Source: Epiperipatus broadwayi (taxonomy: Eukaryota > Onychophora > Udeonychophora > Euonychophora > Peripatidae). Taken from it: DNA of 64,000 bases. Every line of letters starts with the position of its first letter. Position 1 is the stretch's first letter. The DNA lies in NCBI GenBank assembly GCA_028023455.1, contig JAQFVV010000988.1, positions 1-64,000 of the forward strand. The letters are read 5' to 3'. The notes beneath the pieces were generated by a model, which did not search any database, was not told the origin of the DNA, and was given only the letters and a program-made list of their open reading frames with translations. Shown piece after piece: positions 34,521 to 45,316 of the stretch. The translations under genes were made by a program, and so were the position numbers.

Positions 34521-36232
34521 TATAACAGGGCTGGGTTCAAACCCTGTTCTAAAAGATAGTGGTATATATGCACCCATATATATATATAATCGAAATTTGT
34601 AATAAATTTGAATTTCTTTTCTTTGTGTTTTTTTCTGTGTGTGTATATTTTTAAATGGGGAAACAGAAAGAGATTAAATAGAAAGAGTTGGGGGGGGGGG
34701 TTTTCTAAAGTTTGTGCTCTTGTATTTTGTTTAAAAACACATGTAGTTGTATTGCAGTATGGATGAATAAGTGGAATGGACTCACTAAAAAAATAATAAG
34801 GCAAGGTTTTATTTTCAAGATGGAAGTCATAGTACAGTATTGTCAAAAAGATATATTAAATGAAAGAAAAAAGATCAAAAATGCATAGATTGTTATCTTG
34901 ATAAATAGACATTTTTTTTAATGAAAAGAAAAATGCTTAGAAAAAAACAAAGAATGGTCAAATGTGGATTTTGAGGTATTAATTAAAATTCCTTGACATT
35001 AAAAAAAAAAGGTGCTAAAAAACTTTTGCAAACCTAAAAATAACGTGGTTTCTTTTTAAAGAAAAGAAAGAGAATAAAAAGAAAATGGAATAATGAAATT
35101 AATTAATGAGAATTCTTCAGTCGGACTTTTGAGGCCATTCTAAAAAGATTTGTTCTACTAGTGAGATCGTAAAAATATTTTAAAAACTACATATAACCAA
35201 CAGCCATGAATAGACTGGGGTAAGGATGGAAACATGCTTTGCTCTGCCAGCCATCCTACGAAGATACTGCAGATTCTGTCTACATTGGAAGGAAGCCCCT
35301 CTTAAACCTGACAAATAGAATGATTTTCACCGAACGTTCTTGATATTATATTAAGGGATCAATCAAGATACACTTATCCAAAAGCAACTATTTACACTGC
35401 CATAGTGTCGAGCAAATCAATGCTGCTATTCGTCTATACTTCCAGGCAAAAATCAAGGTAATGTGAACACTTTCTTAAGTGCTACTCACTTCCTAAATAA
35501 TAATTCATCTTCAATAATAATATTGTGTAAAGACTAAAAAAGAAAGAGAAAAATCAAAAGAAACATTTTATACATCATTAAGTATGTTTTATACAGATGA
35601 ATAGACTAAATGCTGAATAGTCTAAGTTGTCTTATATTATCTGATTTTGTTGTATTTATTTGTCTATGCAGTATATATATGTGCATGTGTTATCTTTAAA
35701 ATATTTGAGCACAAACTAGAAAATAGTTATTATGGGATTTCTACATTAACGAGTATTAAATATCTATTTTAAGATGAGTGTATGTATCTATGTGTTGATT
35801 TCTTTTATTTTAGATTGTGTAATAGAGATAGAAATTTGTAGTAAAATAATGTATAAGAGAGTCAATTAAGTATCTATGTGTGCATTTATGTCCCCATATC
35901 TTTCTCATGGTTAATAACCACCAACCCTAAGTGAGCTAGCCAGTAGTAGGAGTTCTATTTGTTCAAAATTAGTACTCAATCTCTCCCAGCATAATTCTTA
36001 TTTACATAAAGGTAAGATTGGCCCTTGGAGTCAGAAATTGATGTCCATAAATATGCTGGGCAAGAAATAAGAGTACCGTGTAGAATTACTGACGGAATAG
36101 GGAATTATATATATATATATTTTTAAATAAAAAAAAGAGAGAAAAGAAAACTATTATTTTATAGTTATGCAAACACACATATGGTCATATATATATATAT
36201 GTGATTCACATGAAAAGGCAAATTCTGTTACA
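34521..36232 (+). repeat. 5' LTR of the nested element (1.7 kb)
   Basis: Starts TATAACAGGGCTGGG and ends AATTCTGTTACA. The start TATAACAG may be a decayed TGTAACAG. A donor-like CAAG/GTAATG occurs at 35457/35458, inside the LTR and after an exon-like stretch of higher GC (35200-35457), suggesting a spliced leader that starts in the LTR. It includes a G run (34692-34701) and TA tracts. Confidence 0.85.
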
Positions 36233-36233
36233 A

Positions 36234-36251
36234 TGGTGCCCAATGTGGGGC
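36234..36251 (+). other. Primer-binding site, tRNA-Lys type
   Basis: TGGTGCCCAATGTGGGGC differs from the tRNA-Lys-complementary primer site TGGCGCCCAACGTGGGGC only at two C-to-T positions, both in CpG context. This is what methylation-driven decay would produce. It lies one base after the LTR end. Confidence 0.85.
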
Positions 36252-36545
36252 TTTTGAAGAGTGGGAAATATGGGGAACAGAATATAAGAGTTAAATATAA
36301 GAGTTAAATAATAAGAATAAAAGAATTAATGTGAAATGTTATAATTGTTCTGGTGAATTTTAAAGAGAAATCAGAAAATAGGTTTGGATTGGGTTAGATA
36401 GGGAAATTAGACAGGTAGCATGGTACTTTGGGGATGGAAAGTGCTCTGGCACATTTGATGTAGAAATAGTTGACATAAAATTGTTATAATTAGCTTGTTG
36501 TTAGAAACAGTGATAGATATATAAAAGTAAAATAAAATAAAGCAA

Positions 36546-37640
36546 ATGCAAACAAAATTACAGAAAAAAATGGATCAACAGAAGAAAGAAAAGGAGGGAG
36601 AATTAAGCATAATAGAAATCATTATGGAAAAATTGGAAAGCAGATTCCAGGAATTCGAGGAAAGATTTGAGAAGAGATTGCAAGAATTAGAATGGAAAAT
36701 TGAAGAAAAAAAGGAAAAGTGTCTCTAAGGAAAGAGAGCAAGACAGTGACAATAGAGGAAGAAAGTATAGGTAAAGATGAGAAGTCTAGTGAAAAGAGAG
36801 TAGGAGAAAATAAGAGTGAGTGTAAAGAAGAAAAAATCAGGGAGATAAGATAAAGGTAGCAGAAATACAGGAAGCTACCACAAAATATGTAATGGCACAG
36901 GCTAACATCAACAAATTTTTAAACATTTAGCCATTTTCTGGCCAAATGGGAGAAGCTCCTGTAGAGCACCTGCAGAGCCTGAGGAGATACTTTAGCATTA
37001 ATTCTAGGAATGAAAAAAGCAAAATCGCTATTGCATGCTGCAATTTAACTGAAAACATGCAGCTATAGTGGGATTGATTATTGCAACAACCCACAACATT
37101 TGAAGAATATTAGAAAGAGGTGCAGGATATTTTTTGGTCAGAGGATCACCAGGAGTTAACCAGATATTGGGTTATGCAGAGGAAAGGGAGCCAAGAAAGT
37201 TATTACCAATTTTTTTATTGGCAGATGGTGAAGCTGTGGATGGTAGTTGCATGCAATTTAACTGAAAGCAACATTATTTGGATTGTAAGACATAACCTGC
37301 TGATGAAAGTGGAGCAAGTAATGTTAAGGATGAGCAAAGTGTCCATTGAGGAAATAGCCAAGGTACTAGAGGCAATAGAAATGAGTGCATATGACTATAA
37401 CAGGCTGATAAACTGAGGAAAAGAGCCTCATGGTGCATGAGTTGTGAGATTTGGGGAAGGAGAAGAGAGGTCAGATTGGAACCCACCAGATCCCAAGAGG
37501 GGATAGTAGTACTAGACCAAAATAGCAGTATGATTGTGAAGAGCAGACAAATTATGGTCAAGGAAAGGGTTCAAATTCATAATGCCAGAAGATGGCCAAT
37601 AAATAAATCAACTCAGGTTAATGAACAGAAAAATACATAA
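36546..37640 (+). pseudogene. Decayed gag of the nested element
   Basis: The open part 36546-36728 encodes a coiled coil (QFEERF-type heptads, Glu/Lys-rich). After stops, frames at 36850-37416 encode a capsid-like region: FSGQMGEAPVEHLQSLRRYF, then NEKSKIAIACCNLTENMQL, then DIFWSEDHQELTRYWVMQRK, then SIEEIAKVLEAIEMSAYDYN. This follows the retrotransposon Gag layout (F.G...e.....L..yF...., K...a...L...A..W, ...f...Yw......SYY.F). Several in-frame TAG codons look like decayed CAG or TGG codons. The following frame 37437-37640 begins MSCEIWGRRREV, a possible ruined zinc knuckle. No pol follows. Confidence 0.75.
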
Positions 37641-38424
37641 ATGAACACTGATTCTGGAAAGTTTTTTTTTTAGTATTATTGCTAGGTTGTGGGTTTAATA
37701 TTTATCATATTTATTATGTGGGACTTTATATAAAGCCAAGTAAATAGAGAAGTAGAATTTTGTGTGTGTGTGTGTGTAATTTTGTTGTTTTTTATGTAAG
37801 CTCAGAGTGTGAGATAAGTTGTGGCTATGGAGCTGTGGGAGGGGAGCAGTCTTGAAATTCTGTCAGTGGATGGTGGGGTTGGCTGCTGGGTTGAGCATGT
37901 TGTGTGTTGTGCACTGTGTATAGCTGCTGCTAATTACTGATATGGCTGACCTATCTAACATAAGATGCAGACAACAAAAATCTGTCAACTCAAGCTGGTA
38001 AGACTCCAAAGAGAGCATGGCATTCGCATACAGTTCCACCTATAAGACTCCAGAAGTTAGCAAGGTCTAGGGCAATTTATACTTAACCTGAAAACTCAAA
38101 ATAAGAATCGGGTATTATTTTAATTATCTAAATTCCTAAGACTCTGAAGCAGCAGAGTGTGGTTAAAAAAGTCCTTCCATTTACGTAAAAAAATAATTAT
38201 TTTTAAACAATTTTTTTGGGGGGTCATGTAACCAAAGCAAATCAGAATGAGATTAACTATATGTTGTGCATCACAGGTAGTGTGCATGTGAGTGGTGGTG
38301 AACCCATAGTGTATCATATGTGGTTTTTTTTTTTGCTTTTTTTTGTTTTGCTCGCTATTTTTGAGTTATTTTGTGGTTTAGAAATGAGCCATTCAAATAC
38401 TCAAATGGTATTTGAAGGCTTTCG
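37641..38424. other. 3' internal region of the nested element, no gene
   Basis: Contains a TG tract at 37761-37776 and T-rich runs (38328-38345). No pol or env motif is visible. Confidence 0.45.
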
Positions 38425-38434
38425 AATGGGGGAG
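38425..38434 (+). other. Polypurine tract of the nested element
   Basis: AATGGGGGAG followed by TAT and then the 3' LTR start TATAACAG. Confidence 0.7.
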
Positions 38435-38437
38435 TAT

Positions 38438-40052
38438 TATAACAGAGCTGGGTTCAAACCCTATTCAAAAGGATAGTGGCATTTATGCACCCATATATAT
38501 AATCAAAATTTGTAATAAATTTGATTTTCTTTTCTTTGTGTGTATATTTTTAAATGGGGAAACAGAAAGAGATTAAATAGAAAGGGTTGGCAGGGTTATG
38601 AAGTCTGTGCTCTTGTATTTTGTTTAAAAATGCATGTAATTGTATTGCTGTATGGATGAATAAGTGGCATGGACTCACTAAAAAAAATAGTAAGGCAAGA
38701 TTTTATTTTCAAGATGGAAGTCATAGTACAGTATCATCAAAAAGATATATTAAATGAAAGAAAAAAGATCCAAAATGCATAGATTGTTAACTTGATAAAT
38801 AAATTTTTTTAATGAAAAGAAAAATGCTAAGAAAGAAACAAAGAATGGTCAAATATGGATTTTGAGGTGTTAATTGAAATTTGGCATTAAGAAAAAAAAG
38901 GTGCTAAAGGGTTGTTGCAAACCTAAAAATAACATGTGGTTACTTTTTAAATAAAAGAAAAAAAAAGAGAGAATAAAAAGAAAATGGAACAATGGAATTA
39001 ATTAATGATAATTCTTCAGTCGGACTTTTGAGGCCATTTTAAAATAATTGTTCTACTAGTGAGATAGTAAAAATATTATTTTAAACACTACATATAACCA
39101 TAAAAGCCATGAATAGGCTGGGATAAAGACTGAAACATGCTGGGCTTTGCCAGCCATCCTATGAAGATACTGCAGATGCTGTCTACATTGGAAGGAAGTC
39201 CCTATTAAATCTGACAAATAGAATGATTTTCACCGAAGGTTCTTGATATTATATTAAAAGATCAATCAAGATACACTTATCCAAAAGCAACTATTTACAA
39301 CACTGTAGGGTCAAGCAAACCAACACTGCTATTCATCTATACCCCTGAGGAGAAATCCAGGTAATGTGAACACTTTCTTAAGTGCTACTCACTTCTTAAA
39401 TAATAATTCATCTTCAATAATAATATTGCATAAAGACTAAAAAAGAAAGAGAAAAATCAAAAGAAACATTTATACATCGTTAAGTACGTTTTATACGGAT
39501 GAATAGACTAAATGCTAAATTGCCTCATTTGTCTTATATTATCTGATTTTGTTGTATTTATTTGTCTATGCAGTATATGTATGTGCATGTGTTATCTTTA
39601 AAATATCTGAGCACAAACTACAAAATAGTTATTATGGGATTTCTACATTAACAAGTATTAAATATCTATTCATAGTAAAATAATGTATGAGAGTCAATTA
39701 GGAGTCTATGTGCACATTTATGTTCCCATATTTTTCTCATGGTTAATAACTACTCACCCTGAGTGAGCTATCCAGTGGTAGGGGCTCTATTTGTTCAAAA
39801 TTAGTACTCGATCTCTCCCAGCATAATTCTTATTTACATGCAGGTAAGATTGGCACGTGGAGTCAGAAATTGACATCCATAAATATGCTGGGCAAGAAAT
39901 AAGAGTACTGTTGGAATTACTGACCGAATAAGGAATTATATATATATATTTTAAATTAAAAAAAGAGAGGAACACTATTACATTATAATTATGCAAACAC
40001 ATATATGGTCATATATATACATAATTCACACAAAAAGGTGAATTCCATTACA
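38438..40052 (+). repeat. 3' LTR of the nested element
   Basis: Collinear with 34521-36232. It lacks about 100 bases overall through several small deletions (for example near 39668) and carries scattered substitutions. The donor-like site survives as CCAG/GTAATG at 39360/39361. Confidence 0.85.
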
Positions 40053-40056
40053 TTAT
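40053..40056. repeat. Target-site duplication of the nested LTR element, right (TTAT)
   Basis: Second copy of TTAT. Penelope coding sequence resumes at once. Confidence 0.75.
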
Positions 40057-40976
40057 AAAGGATGATAAATAAGATGGATAAGTATATTAAATTTATTATA
40101 GAAAGAGAAGAGAATAATTTACTGACATATTTAGATATAAAATTGATGAAGTCATATGAAAAAGGGAAATGTAGGATTGAAACATCAATTCATAAAAAAG
40201 TAATATAGAAAATAATATAACTAATTGACATTCAAATATAAAGTATAAAGTCAATAGAATAGATTCTAGAATTCATAGAGTAGTAAATTATTGCTCAAGT
40301 AAAGAAGATTATATTAAACAAATAGATTTAATTAAAGAAGAATTTATAAATAATGATTATCCAAATAAATTTATAAATGATAGTATTAGATTATTAAAAA
40401 ATAAGATAGAATATATAAATAATAATAAAGAAGAAAGAAGTAGTAATAAAGTTAATTATATAGGTATAAAGACAGGAAATAATTATGTAGTTAGATATTT
40501 AAATAAAGTTATAGGAAAAATTACAAAAAAAACTGGTAATGTATTAAATGTTAAAGTATTCAATAAAAAGAGAAAAAATATGTTAGTATTTTAGAACATA
40601 AGTTTATTAGTATTTGTGATAATTCAGATAATGAAATAAATATATGAGATTAATTGTAAAAAGGGTCAAATTAATAATCTAAAAGTAAATTATGTAGAAA
40701 TATATATAGAAGACTATGACAATATAAGTATGATAAAAATTCACTGATATATTTACATAAATTAGAAACAGGGCATGCATTTGAAAAGGATTGTATAAGG
40801 ATGATACAATTTACAGATAATAAAAGGTATAAAAAAAGAAAACAGGCTAAGCCAGTTTTAAATAGAGATTTAGGCCTGAAAAAAAATTTGATATACAATA
40901 AAATAAAAAATTAAAAGCTTTAGTTATATAAAAAATAGAAAGAGGGAGCTGATAATAATATAAGTGTAAAATTTAA
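40057..40976 (+). pseudogene. Penelope-like element RT C-terminal part and GIY-YIG endonuclease region (decayed)
   Basis: Coding resumes in the frame of 34516 with MDKYIKFIIEREENNLLTYL and TYLDIKLMKSYEKGKCRIET, matching the Penelope 'lpFLDv.v.r..g.l.T.vyrK' segment after the YVDD box. Then come NYCSSKEDYIKQIDLIKEEF and NYVVRYLNKVIGKITKKTGN, the linker to the endonuclease. The stretch IYEINCKKGQINNLKVNYVE near 40645 occupies the place of the GIY-YIG motif (IYei.Ck.C...YvG), but its second cysteine and the YIG glycine are replaced. Stops occur at 40206, 40594 and later. Confidence 0.75.
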
Positions 40977-41583
40977 AGAGGGAGCTATTAAAAATATAAT
41001 TGTATTTTTTAAATTTTGAATTTAGCAGTTGAGTTTTGAGGATATAAAAAGAAAGATAATAAAAATATGTTTAAAATACTAATATTATAGATTAAAGTAA
41101 ATTATAAATAATTGAATAAATAAATTATAAATATTGATAGTTAATAAAATGAATAATAATAATGTAAAGTATAAAAAATATTAAATTAGAGTTAAATATT
41201 TAAAAGAGTAATAAGAGAAATAAAAAATAAAAATAGAATATAAATGATTATAGGAGGTTTTAAATAATAAATGTAGAATGCAAAAAGGGTAAAATATATA
41301 ATACATAATAATATTTAAAAGATAATAAATAAATGATGATTGTAAGATGTATATAAGTTAGTTATATACATATAGTTATATATGTATGTAATTATATGTG
41401 TATGTGAATTATATTCATATAGATATATATAAGTTATATCTTCATGTATATTTATATTCATATATTTGTATTATGTTGTAGTTCTAAAGAAGATTGCTGG
41501 GGCAATTAGAACTGTAAAAAAGGGTTATAATTAAATATTGTGAAACAGTGATAAAGAGCATAAATGATTTAATATTATATTAT
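40977..41583 (+). repeat. Penelope-like element terminal repeat, right copy
   Basis: Collinear with 30160-30805. Directly follows the GIY-YIG region. The AGAGGGAGCT start motif occurs twice (40942 and 40977). The hammerhead-like core at 41483-41511 is degenerate. Confidence 0.7.
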
Positions 41584-41716
41584 ATACATTTGGCAATGCA
41601 ATAAGAAACATTAGTTATTATAAATCAATATCATTATCAATAATGTGTGAGTGGTTGACAAATTGAGAACTGAATATAGAAAATACACCTATTACAGTTT
41701 TTAATTTAAAATCATA

Positions 41717-43074
41717 CTGTTAACAAAATTATTCACAATTATCATAATTTAGGCATTGAGGTTATAACAAGAGTAGATAATTTAGTTACATATTGATGAA
41801 CATTCTTTGATTATTATGGTTAATATCTATTGATCCAAATCCTCTTTCCATTCAAAGAATTATCATTTAATATCAATACTAACAAAAATGAAATTATAGC
41901 TTGTTGTGATTTATGTTTATACTTGTTTATTAACTTAAACTTTATCAAAATTGTAATTCATTATCTCCAATAAGTTTATTGAAGAGTTCATATCAATAAC
42001 ATGGGGGTGGTATGGGATTCCCTCTTCTATTGTGGTTTGTTTCTACATAGATAAGAAAGACCCTTCACATTAGAGATTATTAATCATATATACAAGAAAA
42101 CAAATAACTAAATGACAAACAACAAAAAAGTAACAGTGTGATTGTGCAAGTGTTGGCATTTAATGTGTAAGAGTGTAAAATCTTACCTCTCCCTTGGTGA
42201 TGATTAAATTCATCTGCAAGCAAGTTCACACCTGAACCTATATTTTATTTCAAATTTAAAATTAAAGCTAATAATGCTTTTCCCCTTATCTAACATATCA
42301 AGAGTTTACACCCTCCTTCAATTTATAGTAAAAAAATGTACATAAAATAAAAATATGATATCAAACTAAAATCAATAAAGAGTCCATAAGGAAAATGTTT
42401 TAATGACAAATGTCCTCATTAATCATTTCATGTTGGTGGGGCTAGATGGTTCTAAAATGTATGTGATAGTGATCAGAATTTTTTCCTTTGTATGGCCTGC
42501 TTTGAGATGTTGAGTTTACAGCTTCATATTTAAATATTAAAGTTGATGTTGTTCACAGCATAGATAAATGTATGCTGTGTTGAATTAAACTTGGTTTTGG
42601 TGGTTACAACTCCATGGTAATGAATCTCTTTTCTCAAGATAACTTCATGTTTAGCAGCACATGATTTATGTGTTTCTGTATATGTAGTTATTAAAAATTT
42701 TTAGTTAATTGAAAAGCAAGATATTTGCAGTTGGAAATCTCAAATTAGAGTTGGATCTGCTCTCTGGTTCACAACTGAAAATACTCTTGAAATAATGAAT
42801 AGTTTAAAGCTGTTTGTGTGACTTATAATTTAAAATCCCTTAGTTGTCTGGATTTACATCCTTATGTTTTAAATATAGCTTTAATTTATATCCTATAAGC
42901 TATTCTCATTTAATGTTTTTATTTTGTTGATGGCAGACCTTTCTGTTTAAGTCACAAGTTCAACATTCCATTCAAAAAATGTACATGTTGGTTAGCTAAT
43001 ATAAGACCTTTTGAACTGATTTTTGAGAAGGCTGTTTGTTTATATATTTTGATGACTACCAGAATGAAATTGTT
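41717..43074. repeat. Dispersed 1.4-kb repeat, copy 2
   Basis: Same orientation as 22725-24117. The core 42011-42255 differs from copy 1 by only about one base, while flanks on both sides are about 82-88% identical. The copies are 19 kb apart. Confidence 0.85.
42187..42213 (-). other. 27-nt exon-like segment inside the conserved core, copy 2
   Basis: Minus strand: acceptor CTTGCTTGCAG, 27 bases encoding MNLIITKGE, donor GTAAGATTTT. Differs from copy 1 by one base. Confidence 0.3.
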
Positions 43075-43640
43075 TTTTTTTAATGTCAATTTGATGTTTT
43101 CAAATGGCAAGTTTGTGTTATGCATTGAATTAATTATTTGCATTATTTGTTGTGATTAATATATATAAATGATGAATTAATAACAATAAAATTTTATTTA
43201 TTATTTCATTCTTTTAAATTTTTTTTTTTTTGCATGCATCTAAATTTGACCATCTTTTTCTTTTATTGTTATAATGTGTGTCAATTAAACAACAACTGAT
43301 GAGAGATTTTTGATCAGATAAATATTAGTGTGTAAATTTTATAGTTTAGTTTAGAATATGTATTTATCATATGTCTATTAAATATTTAATTATAAAAAAA
43401 AATTAAATGTTTAATTATAGAAACAATTAGTTGTTTCACAACTACAGTACTTGTGACCAATTTCATCTTTCAGCAATGAATTTCATTTGAGTTATATTCT
43501 CATTATACATATAGCTTGCTTTATATTATATTTAGAGAATGTTGTTATTATGGGTATTGGGTTTAAATTAGATAAGAGGTATTTAATGGTTTTAGGTGAG
43601 ATGTAAAGACCAATCTTACAATATATTGATCATTTATATT
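43075..43640. other. AT-rich spacer, no gene
   Basis: T-rich runs and low-complexity DNA only. Confidence 0.4.
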
Positions 43641-43654
43641 TTCATATATATGTA

Positions 43655-43740
43655 ATCATGTGTGCCAGTTATATTGGATAGAGTGGATGACTGAAAGGAT
43701 ATTGAAAATCTAGGTTCGAATCTTTTTTATTACATCTAGC
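43655..43740 (+). mobile_element. tRNA-derived SINE-like sequence
   Basis: TTGGATAGAGTGG (A-box-like) is followed about 30 bases later by TAGGTTCGAATC (B box), then a T-rich tail. A related sequence with a decayed B box (CTGGATTCATATC) is at 44370-44450, so this is a repeat family. Confidence 0.5.
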
Positions 43741-44369
43741 TTAAGTATATACACAACACTTGTATTTAAATATTACATATTCAGCCTGTATTCTCCCATC
43801 CCACTTTTGTGTATTTAAATGAACATATTATGGTCCAACATATGAGTTGTCAGAAAGACGTAAGGTCAACATAGGTATGGCAACAATATTGGCATCAACA
43901 ACAGCTTTGAGCACCCTATCATCAGATTTTTAATAGATGGATGGCTGAAGAATTAGAGAATAGAAACGATTGAAGTCTTTCCATTAAAGCTTGTAGAGCT
44001 ATATTAATGTAAGAGTATTGATTATATATATATATATAAAGAGCCTGATAATATCTCTAAACAAGCTTATTTATTTATTGTATTTTATTTTATTTTTTAT
44101 GATAAATGCTACAAGAGAGAATACCTGAATCCGTTATCTATTATGATCCCCGTCCCCAGATCGGTTTCGAGCTATTAGCAAGTTCTTTATATATCACATA
44201 TTCATAATGCAAGCTATATAGGTTATGTGACATGTGTCTGATTTATATATATATATATGTGGGTGTGTGTGCGTGTTTTGGAAATGATGATTTGGTCTAA
44301 CTGGATGAATGCTGGTTCAGCCCAAACTACATATATTGGAGATCATTTATGTTTTTCATATGTATGTGG

Positions 44370-44450
44370 TTATGCATGTTTGTTATATTAGATAGAATGG
44401 ATGACTGAAAGAAGCTTGAAAGTCTGGATTCATATCTCCTTTAATAAACA
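44370..44450 (+). mobile_element. Second, decayed copy of the SINE-like sequence
   Basis: TATATTAGATAGAATGGATG through TCTGGATTCATATCTCC follows 43660-43730 with substitutions at the B box. Confidence 0.45.
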
Positions 44451-44987
44451 ATACCTTAAAAATTGTCTATTACCTAGAGTTCTTTCAAAGTTTTTTATAT
44501 TTTACTAAGACACATTTTACATATTTTATTCAAGAAGAGATTTTAAAATGGTATAAAAATTGATTTAAATTATTTGGTTTACATGTTGGAAATCCCAAAG
44601 TATGATGTAATAATTGGTCCTTTCAAATATGGAAAATCATGATAGAATTTTATCTTTTTTTGGATAAATCCATTAATGCAGCAACTTAAACAATAAGTAA
44701 ACTTGATACCAATTATTTTTTTCAATTGTGTTCTATCAGATAATTAATAGTTTTCCTTGAAGTAAATTTTACAAAGACTAATATTTTTTTTATGAAAATA
44801 TTTTAAAAACCATTTCATTGATTTGAAGAAATTTTTTTTTTATATTCAAAACAAGATATTCAGCATGCAGGTGTTTATACAATAATTATTTCCTAAGCAT
44901 TTTCTTTTTATCATCTTAGCAGAAGAATAATTGAAGTATTAGAATTTCTTAAACATTTTAGCAGATTTCAATTTAAGAAAACTCATT

Positions 44988-45096
44988 TTTTTTTTTTTAA
45001 GTGTTATAGCATTGGCCAGGACATGAACCCGCAACCCAGGCGACTACCTGCAAGTGCAAGGCAGTCACGCTGACCTCAATGCAAGACTATTTTAAT
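44988..45096 (-). mobile_element. tRNA-derived SINE (family 2), 5'-truncated
   Basis: The minus strand reads GAGGTCAGCGTGACTGCC, then CTTGCACTTGCAGG, then GGGTTCATGTCCTGG (B box), and ends in a poly(A) tail (T run at 44987-44998). It shares the B-box region and the GCTATAACA end with the SINE at 53110-53225. The A box is mostly lost. Confidence 0.65.
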
Positions 45097-45316
45097 TCCA
45101 TTATCAGTGCATTTTAAACTGATTCTGATGTTTCAGATGGTTTGTTAACCATTTTGGACAAAAATTTACCCAAAAGGGCAAATGATTTGTAAACATCTAC
45201 TCTTTTATGTTTGAACAACAATGAACCAATATGGCAAAATTTAAATATTGGCCCAGTACAATTTATCTAGCAAATGAATAGCAATAGAAGAGAGAATTTC
45301 CATTCATACATGTATA

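Larger units (their letters stand above)
34521..40052 (+). mobile_element. Nested, gag-only LTR retroelement inserted into the Penelope element
   Basis: Complete structure: 1712-bp and 1615-bp direct LTRs (TATAACAG...TTACA), primer site one base after the 5' LTR, 2.2-kb internal region with a decayed gag, purine tract before the 3' LTR, and a 4-bp duplication outside. No protease, RT or integrase is present, so it is either a non-autonomous family or an internal deletion of a Gypsy/retrovirus-like element. LTR divergence of several percent, plus the loss of short segments from the 3' LTR, indicates an old insertion. Confidence 0.9.
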
